Part shown: piece by piece, positions 17,025-26,518 of the stretch
Layout of the letters: every line of letters starts with the position of its first letter
Position numbering within the stretch: position 1 is the stretch's first letter
NCBI RefSeq assembly: GCF_000689415.1
Contig: NZ_HG322950.1
Span: forward strand, 2,921,501-2,985,500
DNA: 64,000 bases
Source of the DNA: Pseudomonas knackmussii B13
Lineage (GTDB): Bacteria; Pseudomonadota; Gammaproteobacteria; Pseudomonadales; Pseudomonadaceae
Direction: 5' to 3'
Notes under the pieces: model-generated
What the model saw: only the letters and a program-made list of their open reading frames with translations
Databases searched by the model: none
What the model was told of the DNA's origin: nothing
Program-made: the position numbers and the translations under genes

Positions 17025-17285
17025 TCAGGCGGCGCTCCGGCGCGAGGCTGCGCAGGTGGCCAGGTCGAGTTCGCTGAGGTACTGGCGCAGTTCGCCGGCC
17101 AGGTGGCTCGCGGCCGGCAGCCCGACCCAGCGGGCGCGCTCGATGCCGTGCACCTTGACCTCGATGTCGGCCAGCTTCATGCGCACGCCCAATGTGCCGT
17201 CCAGGTGGTCGAGGAAGCAGCGGGCGTCGAACTCGCGCAGGGCCGATTCGAGGGTTTGCTGAGCTTGGAGGAAGGTCTGGTGCAT
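17025..17285 (-). CDS. Small conserved-looking protein, function unknown
   Basis: 86 residues from MHQTFLQAQQTLESALRE, chosen because AAGGAA stands six bases upstream. The protein is helical and amphipathic without signal peptide or membrane segment, and I recognise no domain. It is divergent from the CHAD protein gene across a 146-bp intergenic region. It could be a small regulatory or accessory protein. Confidence 0.5.
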   Translation of the reverse strand: MHQTFLQAQQTLESALREFDARCFLDHLDGTLGVRMKLADIEVKVHGIERARWVGLPAASHLAGELRQYLSELDLATCAASRRSAA

Positions 17286-17431
17286 GTCGGGTTCCTTTCC
17301 GATGCGGTTGTCGAGTGGTGGCCGGTGGACGTCCTGCCCACGGCGAGTGAATTTGTCGCAGTACGAAAGTCCTAGCAAGTGAAAGTTACAGCTACATTTC
17401 ATTGACTTGTCAGCCAGGGGAGAACAGACGA

Positions 17432-18253
17432 ATGAGCTTTGCCGATGCAGTGGTCATTTCGATCGTCAGCCTTGAGGTAGAGGTCGTGCATGCCTTCGCG
17501 CGCCTGCGCGAGGAGTCCGACAACGAGGCGCTGCACGACCTGCGCATTTGCGTTCGGCGCTTGCGCAGCCTGCTCAAGCCCCTGGCGCTCGGCGAGGTGG
17601 CCGCTGGCCTGGAGGCGAATTCCGCCGAGGTCGGCCGGCTCACGACCCCGATACGCGACCTTGAAGTGATGGCCGAGGAACTGCAGCAGCGCGGCTTCGC
17701 CCAGGCCGCGCAGCGCCGGCGTGATGCGGTGTCGGTCTGGTATCGCGCAAGCGCCGACCATGTTGCGGTCGAGCGCCTGGTGGCCGCTCTCGACGATTGG
17801 CCGAGAACCTTCCGCGAAAGCATCGCCGATAGCGCTTCCGGCAATCTGCGGCGGCGCACTGCGCAGCGCCTGCGTCGGCAGTTCGAGCGGCTCGATGCGG
17901 CGCTGAACGATCCGGATCACGACCGTCACTCCATCCGCCTGCTGGTCAAACGCGCACGCTATGCCCAGGAGGCCTATCCGCAGTTGCTGCCATTGCCGTT
18001 CGACCTGGCGGCGCGGCTGAAGCGCCTGCAGTCGTCCCTGGGCAGTTGGCACGACCATCACCAGTGGTGCCTGAAAGCCGTCAGCGAGGACGACCTGAAG
18101 CCGCTGGTGTGCGCCTGGCGCGAAGCCGAGCAAAGCGCTTTGGTCGCGGCCGAGCAGGACATCACCGATCTGGCCGGAGAGCTGACGCTGTTCCTGCGCC
18201 TGCTGGACGTCGAGGCCGGGCCTGCGTCAGGGGCGTTCCTCGCACCCGCCTAG
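17432..18253 (+). CDS. CHAD domain protein
   Basis: 273 residues, one CHAD domain. Conserved basic helices are visible: ALHDLRICVRRLRSLLKP near the N-terminus and RLLVKRARYAQEAYPQLLPL in the second half, with a WHDHHQW segment. CHAD domains are histidine-rich alpha-helical modules that bind inorganic polyphosphate and often localise to polyP granules. No CYTH domain or polyP kinase gene is adjacent. The start is the ATG at 17432 preceded by GGGGAG. Confidence 0.85.
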   Translation: MSFADAVVISIVSLEVEVVHAFARLREESDNEALHDLRICVRRLRSLLKPLALGEVAAGLEANSAEVGRLTTPIRDLEVMAEELQQRGFAQAAQRRRDAVSVWYRASADHVAVERLVAALDDWPRTFRESIADSASGNLRRRTAQRLRRQFERLDAALNDPDHDRHSIRLLVKRARYAQEAYPQLLPLPFDLAARLKRLQSSLGSWHDHHQWCLKAVSEDDLKPLVCAWREAEQSALVAAEQDITDLAGELTLFLRLLDVEAGPASGAFLAPA

Positions 18254-18438
18254 GTTCCCCCAACAGCGTTTTCTTTAACCATACAAATTCAGTTGATATT
18301 GCCTGGCGCTGAAACACTGCTTCAATAAATAGACAGTTACACTTTCAGAACGCTGTACGCGAACGGCGTCGTCTCCTTTCGGAGGCCTTCGCGGCCATCC
18401 CAAGTGGTCCGGAATGCCTGACAGGCAAGGAGATTCCC

Positions 18439-19926
18439 ATGGTCGACACCGCCAAGCTCGATCCGTCCAATCCCTCCCAGACGACGCCCGCCGCGCAGAC
18501 GGGCGCGGCCAGCGACAAACTCAAACTGGGTGCACTCACCGCACTGGTGATCGGCTCCATGGTCGGCGGCGGGATCTTCTCGCTGCCGCAGAACGTGGCG
18601 GCGAGCGCCAGTGCCGGGGCGACCCTGATCGGCTGGCTGATCACCGGCGTCGGCATGCTCATGCTGGCCTTCGTGTTCCAGACCCTGGCCAACCGCAAGC
18701 CCAAGCTCGACGGCGGGGTGTACGCCTACGCCAAGGCCGGGTTCGGCGACTACATGGGCTTCTCCTCGGCCTGGGGCTACTGGATCAGCGCCTGGATCGG
18801 CAACGTCAGCTACATGGTGCTGCTGTTCAGCACCCTGGGCTTCTTCTTCCCGGTGTTCGGCGAGGGCAACACCCTGGAGTCGATCCTCTGCGCCTCCGCC
18901 CTGCTCTGGGTGCTGCACTTCCTGGTGCTGCGCGGGATCAAGGAAGCCGCCTTCGTCAACGTCATCACCACCATCGCCAAGATGGTGCCGCTGGCGGTGT
19001 TCATCGCCATCGCCGCGGTGTCCTTCAAGATGGGCGTGTTCACCAGTGACTTCTGGGGGGCCGGCAACACCGAGCTGGGCGGCGTGATGGAGCAGGTGCG
19101 CAAGATGATGCTGGTCACCGTCTGGGTGTTCATCGGCATCGAAGGCGCGAGCATCTTCTCGGCACGCGCCGAGAAACGCAGCGATGTCGGCAAGGCGACC
19201 GTGATCGGCTTCTACGCCGTGCTCCTGCTGCTGGTGCTGGTCAACGTGCTGTCCCAGGGCATCCTTCACCAGGCCGAACTGGCCGGGCTGAAGAACCCCT
19301 CGATGGCGGGCGTACTGGAAAGCGTGGTCGGCCACTGGGGGGCCGTGCTCATCAGTGTCGGTTTGACCGTCTCGCTGGCCGGTGCGCTGCTGTCCTGGAC
19401 CCTGCTCTGCGCGGAAATCCTCTTCGCCAGCGCGCGCGACCACACCATGCCGGAGTTCCTGCGCAAGGAGAACGCCAACCAGGTGCCGGCCAACGCGCTG
19501 TGGCTATCCAACGGGCTGATCCAGCTGTTCCTGATCATCACCCTGTTCAACAGCTCGACCTACCTGAGCCTGCTGTACCTGGCGACCTCGATGATCCTGG
19601 TGCCCTACTTCTGGTCCGCCGCCTACGCGCTGCTGCTGAGCTTCCGCGGCGAGACCTACGAGCAGGATCCTGGCGCACGCAGCAAGGACATAGTGATCTC
19701 GGCAATCGCCGTGATCTATGCGGTATGGCTGGTGTATGCCGCCGGCATCCAGTACCTGCTGCTTTCCGCGCTGCTCTACGCACCGGGGGCGATCCTCTTC
19801 GCCAAGGCCAAGCGTGAACTCGGCCAGCCGGTTTTCACCAATGTCGAGAAGATCATCTTCGCCGTCGTGCTGATCGGCGCAGTGGTCGCCGCTGTCGGTC
19901 TATACAAGGGCTTCCTGAGCCTCTGA
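18439..19926 (+). CDS. arcD: ArcD-type arginine/ornithine (basic amino acid) antiporter
   Basis: 495 residues, APC superfamily with about twelve to thirteen membrane segments. The N-terminal TM1 has the substrate-backbone-binding loop GSMVGGGIFSLPQN and the following LDGGVYAYAKAGFGDYMGF typical of ArcD/AdiC proteins. It exchanges arginine for ornithine or related cationic amino acids. In P. aeruginosa arcD heads arcDABC under Anr control. Here no arcABC genes follow and I find no TTGAT-N4-ATCAA box upstream, so this is probably a paralog used in a different setting. A good AAGGAG site precedes the ATG. Confidence 0.85.
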   Translation: MVDTAKLDPSNPSQTTPAAQTGAASDKLKLGALTALVIGSMVGGGIFSLPQNVAASASAGATLIGWLITGVGMLMLAFVFQTLANRKPKLDGGVYAYAKAGFGDYMGFSSAWGYWISAWIGNVSYMVLLFSTLGFFFPVFGEGNTLESILCASALLWVLHFLVLRGIKEAAFVNVITTIAKMVPLAVFIAIAAVSFKMGVFTSDFWGAGNTELGGVMEQVRKMMLVTVWVFIGIEGASIFSARAEKRSDVGKATVIGFYAVLLLLVLVNVLSQGILHQAELAGLKNPSMAGVLESVVGHWGAVLISVGLTVSLAGALLSWTLLCAEILFASARDHTMPEFLRKENANQVPANALWLSNGLIQLFLIITLFNSSTYLSLLYLATSMILVPYFWSAAYALLLSFRGETYEQDPGARSKDIVISAIAVIYAVWLVYAAGIQYLLLSALLYAPGAILFAKAKRELGQPVFTNVEKIIFAVVLIGAVVAAVGLYKGFLSL

Positions 19927-20115
19927 ATGCTGGCAATGCGGGGCGGGAGCGCATCGGCTCCCGCCCCCGCTTTCCTTTCGCGCTGTGCTTCGCCTCTTCC
20001 CGAAGGTCCTCCGGGACTATCCCGCCTCGCCAGAAGCCGCGAGATAGAGCTGTCGCCAACTGGTCATACGCACCTGCCATCGTGGTCGCTCACCCTGAAA
20101 CGAAGGAGCGCACCC

Positions 20116-21243
20116 ATGCGCCAAGGAGCATCCAACACCTTCCGTGTCATTGGCTTTCTGCTGGCGACCTGTCTCATCCAGTCCAGCCAGGCCGGCCAGT
20201 CCCCCGGACGGGTATTGAGCGAGGCGGCCGGAATACCCTGGCCAGCAGTCATCGCCCATCGTGGTGCCTCGTACGACGCGCCGGAAGAAACCGCTGCGGC
20301 CTTCCGGCTGGCCCGCGATGTCGGCGCGGATTATTTGGAGGCGGACCTCCAGCGTACGCGGGACGGTGTGCTGGTAGCCTTCCACGACACCACCCTGGAA
20401 CGCACCACCAATGTCCGTGAACTCTATCCTGATCGTGCCCGCGAGCCGTTGAGTTCCTTCACCCTGGCAGAGCTCAAGCGCCTGGACGCCGGCTCATGGT
20501 TCAACAAGACCTATCCCCAGCGCGCCCGCCCGGCCTTCTCCGGGCTGCCGATCCTTACCCTCGACGAGCTGATCGATATCGCCGAAGGCGGCGTGAACCG
20601 GCCGGGACTGTATCTTGAGACGAAGCGCCCGGAGTTGTTCCCCGGCATCGAGACGGACTTGCAGCGGGTGCTCGAGCGGCGCGGCTGGCTCGATCCGCGT
20701 CCGCACGCGCCGTCCGGCGCCGTCGATGTGGCTAGTGGCCGAGGCCGCGTGGTGCTGCAGACCTTCTCCCGCGGCAGCCTGGAGCTGTTGCAACAAAGCA
20801 TGCCAGACGTGCCGAAGATCCTTCTGCTGTCGTTCGGCGATGGCTACATGGCGATGCGTTCTGCAGTGAGCTTCGAAGCGTCCGGCGAAACCGACGAGGC
20901 TGCGTTCTACGCGCGCCAGGAGGTCAAGTCCGAGGCGGAGTTCGCCGCCTGGACTGACTGGGCCAAGGCCCACGGCGCGCTGGGCACCGGCCCCTCGGTA
21001 CTCAGCCGGGAACCCGATCCGCAGAGCTACATGGACCTGGTCAAGCCGTGGATGAACCGCATGACCCATGACCGTGGGCTGTTCATCCATGCCTATACGG
21101 TTAACTCCGCCAAGGACTTCGAGTCGCTGGCCAAGCGTGGCGTTGACGGCTTCTTCACCAACCGCGCCGACCTGCTTCTGAGCCTCTACAATCGGCCATC
21201 GCCAGTGGGCATTGACGCGCTTCTGCGGCGAAACGGCTACTGA
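20116..21243 (+). CDS. Secreted glycerophosphodiester phosphodiesterase (GlpQ-like)
   Basis: 375 residues from the ATG at 20116, preceded by GAAGGAG. The signal peptide has hydrophobic residues 11-22 and a predicted cut after SSQA. The GDPD active site is clear: IAHRGASYDAPEETAAAF (HRG and PEnT), EADLQ (metal-binding Glu and Asp) and AFHD (second His). It hydrolyses periplasmic glycerophosphodiesters to glycerol-3-phosphate and an alcohol. It lies 189 bp after the arcD-like gene and is probably transcribed separately. Confidence 0.9.
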   Translation: MRQGASNTFRVIGFLLATCLIQSSQAGQSPGRVLSEAAGIPWPAVIAHRGASYDAPEETAAAFRLARDVGADYLEADLQRTRDGVLVAFHDTTLERTTNVRELYPDRAREPLSSFTLAELKRLDAGSWFNKTYPQRARPAFSGLPILTLDELIDIAEGGVNRPGLYLETKRPELFPGIETDLQRVLERRGWLDPRPHAPSGAVDVASGRGRVVLQTFSRGSLELLQQSMPDVPKILLLSFGDGYMAMRSAVSFEASGETDEAAFYARQEVKSEAEFAAWTDWAKAHGALGTGPSVLSREPDPQSYMDLVKPWMNRMTHDRGLFIHAYTVNSAKDFESLAKRGVDGFFTNRADLLLSLYNRPSPVGIDALLRRNGY

Positions 21244-21309
21244 GCCACCTCGGTCCGACGAGGCGGCGACTATCAAGGCGTTGGGGGGCTGATAGATATC
21301 GGGCCTCCC

Positions 21310-21549
21310 ATCCTGCGCTCCGATGCCTGGTTTTCCTGGCCCCTGCTCTGGCCGGAAATCCTCTTCGCCACTGCGCGCAATCACTCCAGAGCTGAGTTCC
21401 CCCGCCAGGAGAACGAGAAGAAAGAGCCGACCACGCGTCCCGGGGCAGCGCACCCGACACAAGCAGCCGATGACGTACATGGCCAACCTGCTGCGAGTCG
21501 CGCTGGTGATCACGCCGCCTTCATCACCTGGATGATCGGCGTCGGCTAA
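21310..21549 (+). pseudogene. Relic of a second ArcD-like antiporter gene
   Basis: In one frame this segment reads SWPLLWPEILFATARNHSRA then EFPRQENEKKEP. It matches SWTLLCAEILFASARDHTMP and EFLRKENANQVP of the ArcD-like gene (coding bases around 19390-19490) at roughly two thirds of positions, and the DNA aligns over about 100 bp. The frame then loses similarity and stops at 21549. No start codon or N-terminal part is present. It is a decayed fragment of a paralogous antiporter. Confidence 0.7.
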
Positions 21550-21552
21550 GCC

Positions 21553-22023
21553 TCAGTCGCCGCCGCCCGGCCATTGCGCGGTGAATTCGCGGGCGCGCTC
21601 TTCCATCAGTTGCAGCACCCGGATAGCCGTCTCGACATCGGCGCCGGGAATGCCGCCGAACACCTCGGCGCGTAGCGCCGTCAGTTCCTTCTCCATCCGC
21701 TGCGCCAGGCGGCGCCCCTCGTCCAGCAGGTGGATCGCCCGCAGCCGGCGGTTGCCTGGCACCATGCGCCGCTCAAGCAGTCCGGCGGCCTCGGCCTGGT
21801 CGAGGGTGCGGACCAGCGCCGCCGGGTGCACGCCGATGCGCTCGGCGAGGACGTTCTGCAGCACCCCGTCGCCCATCCGCGAGACCAGCAGCACCGGCGT
21901 AGCCACCGCCAGCGACAGGCCGCTTGCGCCCAGCGCACGGCTGGCGAGCATCTGCCAGGCGCGGCGTGCCGGTTGCAGCGAGTTGGTCAGGGCGAACAGG
22001 AGATCAGGTGAAGAGTCTGGCAT
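21553..22023 (-). CDS. MarR-family transcriptional regulator
   Basis: 156 residues from MPDSSPDLLFALTNSL at 22023. It has a MarR winged helix: QNVLAERIGVHPAALVRTLDQAEAAGLLERR with wing VPGNRRLRAIHL. Longer in-frame starts run through REP sequence and are rejected. It is divergent from the DHA2 efflux gene at 22324. MarR proteins commonly repress such a neighbouring pump and are relieved by aromatic or drug ligands. A short inverted repeat at 22239-22256 is a candidate operator. Confidence 0.88.
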   Translation of the reverse strand: MPDSSPDLLFALTNSLQPARRAWQMLASRALGASGLSLAVATPVLLVSRMGDGVLQNVLAERIGVHPAALVRTLDQAEAAGLLERRMVPGNRRLRAIHLLDEGRRLAQRMEKELTALRAEVFGGIPGADVETAIRVLQLMEERAREFTAQWPGGGD

Positions 22024-22099
22024 GGCGGTTTCGGTCGATGGCGGCGTGGCGGCGATGATACGGCGCGATGCTCCGGCCTCAAAGGCCGTTGAGGTTGCC

Positions 22100-22194
22100 G
22101 TAGGAGCGGATCTTATCCGCGATGCCCCGATTTGGTGTCCCCCTGTAGGAGCGGGCCATGCCCGCGATTTCGCGGACAAGGTCCGCTCCTACGC
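22100..22194. repeat. REP element cluster
   Basis: Three REP units: GTAGGAGCGGATCTTATCC at 22100, GTAGGAGCGGGCCATGCCC at 22145, and an inverted copy ending GTCCGCTCCTAC at about 22192. The second and third form an inverted pair. It lies in the MarR/DHA2 divergent intergenic region. Confidence 0.85.
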
Positions 22195-22238
22195 AGTTTT
22201 CCGGAACGGGTAAAGGGCGATGACTATATCTGTGCAAA

Positions 22239-22256
22239 GTCAACGATTGCATTGAC
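22239..22256. promoter_or_regulatory. Candidate MarR operator
   Basis: GTCAA-N8-TTGAC inverted repeat in the intergenic region between the marR-like gene and the efflux gene. The right arm TTGAC could also be a -35 box for the efflux gene, and the left arm read on the minus strand a -35 for the regulator. It is short, so confidence is limited. Confidence 0.4.
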
Positions 22257-22323
22257 AGCGATGCTTGGCCGTGCGGAAAATCCCCTGCCCTGCCCCGGGG
22301 CACAGTCGATCCAGGTTCGCCCC

Positions 22324-23850
22324 ATGAACACCGATTTCCGCCCGCCCAATCTGGCCCTGACCACGCTCGGCCTGGCGCTCGCCATCTTCATGCAGGTGCT
22401 CGACAGCACCATTGCCAACGTCGCCCTGCCGACCATCGCCGGCAACCTCGCGGCCAGCACCAACCAGGGCACCTGGGTAATCACCTCGTTCGCCGTGAGC
22501 CAGGCGATTTCGCTGCCGCTGACCGGCTTCCTGTCCAAGCGCTTCGGCGAGGTGCCGCTGTTCATCGGTTGCACGCTGCTGTTCATCCTCGCTTCCTTCC
22601 TATGCGGCATCGCCCAGGACATGCCGATGCTGATCCTGTTCCGCACCCTGCAGGGCGCGGTCGCCGGGCCCATGTACCCGATCACCCAGAGCCTGCTGAT
22701 CGGCATCTACCCGGCGCACAAGCGCGGCACGGCGCTGGCCCTGCTGGCGATGGTGGCCGTGGTGGCGCCGATCGCCGGGCCAATCCTGGGCGGCTGGATC
22801 ACCGACAACTATTCCTGGCCCTGGATCTTCCTCATCAACCTGCCGATCGGTGCCTTTGCCGCGTTCGTTGTCGCTCGGCAGATGCGTGGCCGCCCGCTGC
22901 TCCGGCAGAAGACGCGAGTCGACTACGTTGGCCTGCTCACCCTGATCGTCGGCGTCGGCACGCTGCAGGTGCTGCTCGACAAGGGCAACGACGAGGACTG
23001 GTTCAGCTCGCCCTTCATCATCGGCTGCGCCGTGGTCGCGTCAATCAGCCTGGCGGTGTTCCTGATCTGGGAGCTGACCGAGAAGGAGCCGGTGGTCGAC
23101 CTGCGGCTGTTCCGTCACCACAACTTCCGCTACGGCACCCTCGCCCTGGTGCTGTCGTTCTCGGCCTACTTCGCGATCAACCTGCTGCTGCCGCAGTGGC
23201 TGCAGCGCAACCTTGGCTACACGGCGACCTGGGCGGGCCTGGCGGCGGCGCCGCTGGGCATCGTGCCGCTGTTGCTGAGCATGCCAGTCGGGCGTTACGC
23301 CGCGCGTTTCGACCTGCGCCTGGTCGCATCGCTGTCCTTCGTGGTGATGGGGACCACCTGCTTCCTGCGCTCGAATTTCACCGTCGACATCGACTTCCAC
23401 CACGTGGCGTTGATGCAGTTGCTGATGGGCTTCGGCGTGGCGCTGTTCTTCATGCCGACCACGGTGATCCTGCTGTCGGACCTGGAGCCCCACGAGATCG
23501 CCGCCGGCTCCGGCCTGTCGACCTTCCTGCGCACGCTCAGCGGCAGCTTCTCCGCCTCGCTCACCACCTTCCTCTGGGAGCGCCGCGCCGTGCTGCACCA
23601 CGCCCAGCTCGGCGAGAGCATCACCGTCTATGACACGGCCAGCCGCAGCAGCCTGGAACAGCTCGGCCAGGGCAACCTGCAACTGGGCGCCAGCCTGCTG
23701 GACCGGATGATCACCCAGCAGGCGTACCAGATCGGCTTCAACGAGTTATTCCATGTGCTGGGCTGGATCTTCCTGATCCTCATGAGCGTGATCTGGCTGA
23801 CCCGCCCGCCGTTCGCCGGCAAGGGCGCGGCTGTCACAGCCGATCACTGA
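22324..23850 (+). CDS. DHA2-family MFS multidrug efflux transporter (EmrB-like)
   Basis: 508 residues with about fourteen membrane segments. The EmrB/QacA signature in TM1 is present (MQVLDSTIANVALPTIAGNL), together with the NQGTWVITSF motif and motif C-like APIAGPILGGWI in TM5. Proton-driven export of lipophilic compounds is the expected role. Unlike emrAB there is no membrane-fusion partner gene next to it. The divergent MarR regulator probably represses it. The 3' end overlaps the convergent diguanylate cyclase gene by 7 bp. Confidence 0.9.
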   Translation: MNTDFRPPNLALTTLGLALAIFMQVLDSTIANVALPTIAGNLAASTNQGTWVITSFAVSQAISLPLTGFLSKRFGEVPLFIGCTLLFILASFLCGIAQDMPMLILFRTLQGAVAGPMYPITQSLLIGIYPAHKRGTALALLAMVAVVAPIAGPILGGWITDNYSWPWIFLINLPIGAFAAFVVARQMRGRPLLRQKTRVDYVGLLTLIVGVGTLQVLLDKGNDEDWFSSPFIIGCAVVASISLAVFLIWELTEKEPVVDLRLFRHHNFRYGTLALVLSFSAYFAINLLLPQWLQRNLGYTATWAGLAAAPLGIVPLLLSMPVGRYAARFDLRLVASLSFVVMGTTCFLRSNFTVDIDFHHVALMQLLMGFGVALFFMPTTVILLSDLEPHEIAAGSGLSTFLRTLSGSFSASLTTFLWERRAVLHHAQLGESITVYDTASRSSLEQLGQGNLQLGASLLDRMITQQAYQIGFNELFHVLGWIFLILMSVIWLTRPPFAGKGAAVTADH

Positions 23851-25385
23851 GTCCTGGCAGACACCTGGGCAAGTGCCATTACCCAGCGGTTGCGCCCGTC
23901 CTGCTTGGCCTGGTACAGGCAGCGGTCCGCTTCGTCGATCAGCTGCAGGCTGGTTGGCCGCTCGCTGTCGGCGTGGACGGTGGCCACACCGAAACTCGCG
24001 GTGACGATGCGGAACGGGCTGCCCGCGTGGGGTATTTGCGCGCGGCGCAGGCGTACCAGCAATTGCTCGGCAAAATGCCGGGCGCCCTCCGCGTCGGTCT
24101 CCGGCAACACCAGCGCCAGTTCCTCGCCGCCGTAGCGCGCCACGAGGTCCGCCGGGCGCCGCGCACTGCCGCGCAGGATATCGGCGATCTGCTGCAGGCA
24201 GCGGTCGCCGGCCGGATGGCCGTAGTGGTCGTTGTAGGCCTTGAAGTAATCGACATCGACCAGCAGCAACGAAAGTGCGCTCCCGTCGCGACGGCTGCGC
24301 AACAGTTCTTTTTCCAGGTACTCGTCGAAGTGCCGGCGGTTGGCCAGGCCGGTCAGCGAGTCCTGGCTCGCCAGGGCCTCCAGTTCCTGGTTCAGCTCCA
24401 GCAGGCGCTTCTGCGTGTCGCGCAACTGGCGCTCGCTGCGGATGCGCTGGCGAATCGAGCGGACCAGGCGGCGACCGAGCAAGCCGAGGATGGCCAGAAG
24501 CAGCGCAACGACGACGATCGTCTGGAGGGCCTGGCGCTGCCAGCTCTGCAAGGCTTCATCCCGGCCCATGGCCACGCCGGTGACCAGTGCGTAGCGGTCG
24601 CTGCGGACGAAGGCATAGATACGCGGCGTGCCGTCCCGCTTGGAGCTGTAGCTGGCGGTGGCGTATGGCGCATCCTTCAGGGCCTGGCTGATCAGCGGCG
24701 AGCCCGACAGGTCGAGGCCGATATCCTTCTCGTCGAACGGATAGCGCACCAGCAGGCGCCCCGTGCTGGTGGTCAGGCCGATGGCGCCGGTCTTGCCGAT
24801 CTCGATGTCGCGGTACAGACCGAGGAAGTACTGCAGGCTGACCCCCACCGCCACCACGCCGGCGAAACTGCCGTCCGGGCGCTCCAGGCGCTGGCTGACC
24901 GAGATCACCCAGTCGCCGGTGGTGCGGCTGCGGATCGGCTCGCCAATATAGATGCTACGGCCCGGATGTTCGCGGTGATAGCTGAAGAAGTCGCGATCGG
25001 CGCCTTCGGTGCCGGCGGGAACTCGCCCCTGCGACGACAGCAGCCAGTCGCCGCGCTCGTCGTAAAGGGCGATCGAATTGACCTGGGGTAGCGCCTCCTT
25101 CTGCAGCGCTATCAACTTGCTCAGGTGCTGCAACTGGGCCGGGCCGGTACCGTCGGCCTCGACCTCGTTGCCCAGATCGAGCAGGAGGAGTTCGCACTGC
25201 TTGAAGACGCCCTCGGTGTGCGTGTTGAGCGCGCGCGCCAGGTTGAGCGTGTTGATTTCCGTATGGCGCAGGCTTTCCTGGCGGATCGTCCAGATCTGCC
25301 ATGCGGTCAGCAACACCACGGAAGCGCAACCCAGGGACATGAACAGGGTCGCCAGACGAAGATCGCGTTTCAACCGGAAGTCCAT
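23844..25385 (-). CDS. Membrane diguanylate cyclase with periplasmic sensor (GGDEF)
   Basis: 513 residues from MDFRLKRDLRLATLF at 25385. TM1 (about 11-33), a large periplasmic dCache/PDC-like sensor (about 34-275, with DRDFFSYHREHPGRSIYIGEP), TM2 (about 285-305), a short coiled linker, then a GGDEF domain with active-site motif RYGGEEL. GGEEF/GGEEL variants are catalytically competent, so it should make c-di-GMP in response to a small ligand. No EAL domain. It has no obvious partner; the 3' end overlaps the efflux gene. Confidence 0.92.
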   Translation of the reverse strand: MDFRLKRDLRLATLFMSLGCASVVLLTAWQIWTIRQESLRHTEINTLNLARALNTHTEGVFKQCELLLLDLGNEVEADGTGPAQLQHLSKLIALQKEALPQVNSIALYDERGDWLLSSQGRVPAGTEGADRDFFSYHREHPGRSIYIGEPIRSRTTGDWVISVSQRLERPDGSFAGVVAVGVSLQYFLGLYRDIEIGKTGAIGLTTSTGRLLVRYPFDEKDIGLDLSGSPLISQALKDAPYATASYSSKRDGTPRIYAFVRSDRYALVTGVAMGRDEALQSWQRQALQTIVVVALLLAILGLLGRRLVRSIRQRIRSERQLRDTQKRLLELNQELEALASQDSLTGLANRRHFDEYLEKELLRSRRDGSALSLLLVDVDYFKAYNDHYGHPAGDRCLQQIADILRGSARRPADLVARYGGEELALVLPETDAEGARHFAEQLLVRLRRAQIPHAGSPFRIVTASFGVATVHADSERPTSLQLIDEADRCLYQAKQDGRNRWVMALAQVSARTQ

Positions 25386-25655
25386 GGCGGCAGGTCGACG
25401 AAGCCGGGGATTATAACCGCGCGAACAGGCGTTGGGGCTGTCATTAACCGACATACCCTGCTCCGCGCGCGCCGACGCGCGCCCTGGCGCCTGGAACCGC
25501 TGGTTATTGCGAGTTCGCTGCATATGCCAGCTAATTCGTTGACAGACAGGGGCCGTCCAAGTGTGATGGGCGTTGTCGTCCGGCCCGCCAGGAGGCACTC
25601 GCCGGTATAAACCTTGTCCGATCGCGCGTTTCCACCCCACTCTGGAGCCGCCGGC

Positions 25656-26096
25656 ATGTACGACCCGACCCAACGCCCCGCCGCTACCGCCGACTACGCA
25701 GACGAGGAGGCCTTCCTCTTCGCGTTCGAGACCCATGTCCTCTGGAAAGCCCTGCCGGCCTTCGAGGAAGCCAGTCGCTACGCCCGTGACCGCGGCCTGG
25801 ATTGCCAGGTCGAGTTGCTGACCGACGCCGACGGTCATCCCGAGCTCTGCCTGCTCGCTCGCCTGGGCGGCGGACAGCGCCACAGCATTTACCGCATCGT
25901 CGCCGACACCGAGAACCAGGGCCTGGTGCACGAGCAATACGCCGTCCACGGCGGCTACACCCGGCGCCTGCCGGCCCACCTGGCATCGATCGACAGTAGC
26001 GTGCTGGACAAGCAACTGGCGGACTTCTTCATGCAAGCCTTCGGCATGCACCTAGGCCAGGCCAGCGCGCATCCTGCGCGGCGCGCCTACGGTTGA
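25656..26096 (+). CDS. Hypothetical cytoplasmic protein
   Basis: 146 residues from MYDPTQRPAATADYADEEAF with GGAG upstream. The composition is mixed alpha/beta with no signal peptide or membrane segment. It has a central beta-like stretch (DCQVELLTDADGHPELCLLARLG) and a C-terminal helix (LDKQLADFFMQAFGMHL). I do not recognise the family. It is preceded by a 270-bp intergenic region without clear features. Confidence 0.6.
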   Translation: MYDPTQRPAATADYADEEAFLFAFETHVLWKALPAFEEASRYARDRGLDCQVELLTDADGHPELCLLARLGGGQRHSIYRIVADTENQGLVHEQYAVHGGYTRRLPAHLASIDSSVLDKQLADFFMQAFGMHLGQASAHPARRAYG

Positions 26097-26242
26097 TGGC
26101 CGCGCCCTGCCCGTCTTCCGCTCGTCTTGCCGCCTGCCCGACGGGCCGCTGGGGCCGGTTCGGCGCGGCTATGCTTGGCTGAACCGGACCGCAAGCAAGG
26201 CGCGGGTCCTGCTGTTTCCGCCCACCGGCTACGGCGCACTCG

Positions 26243-26425
26243 ATGAACACTTTTCTCGTGCATTTCCAGGACGATCAGTACCGTGGCAAGACGGTTCTCT
26301 GCACTTTCGCCAGGCAGATGTCCGCTTCCGAAGCCCATGCAAGGCTGCAGGCGTGCTACCCGGTGCGGCATCCGCATCGCCTGCTCATTCTCTATCTGAC
26401 CCCTCTCCTGCCCTGGAACTGGTAA
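26243..26425 (+). CDS. Small hypothetical protein
   Basis: 60 residues, MNTFLVHFQDDQYRGKTVLC at the N-terminus and ending LPWNW. Coding character is moderate. It is followed closely by another small frame at 26519. No domain is recognised; it may not be expressed. Confidence 0.4.
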   Translation: MNTFLVHFQDDQYRGKTVLCTFARQMSASEAHARLQACYPVRHPHRLLILYLTPLLPWNW

Positions 26426-26518
26426 GGCGACGCGCACGTCCGTCGCCCATCCGACGCAAGTTCGCCGATGGGAGGACAATGGGTTCCGTCGCCAGGCGAG
26501 CCCGCGCGGAGCTGCAAC

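Noticed and set aside
18254..18438. Search for an Anr/FNR box before the ArcD-like gene
   Set aside because: Only a TTGAT half-site at about 18294 was found, with no matching ATCAA, so anaerobic Anr control is not supported.
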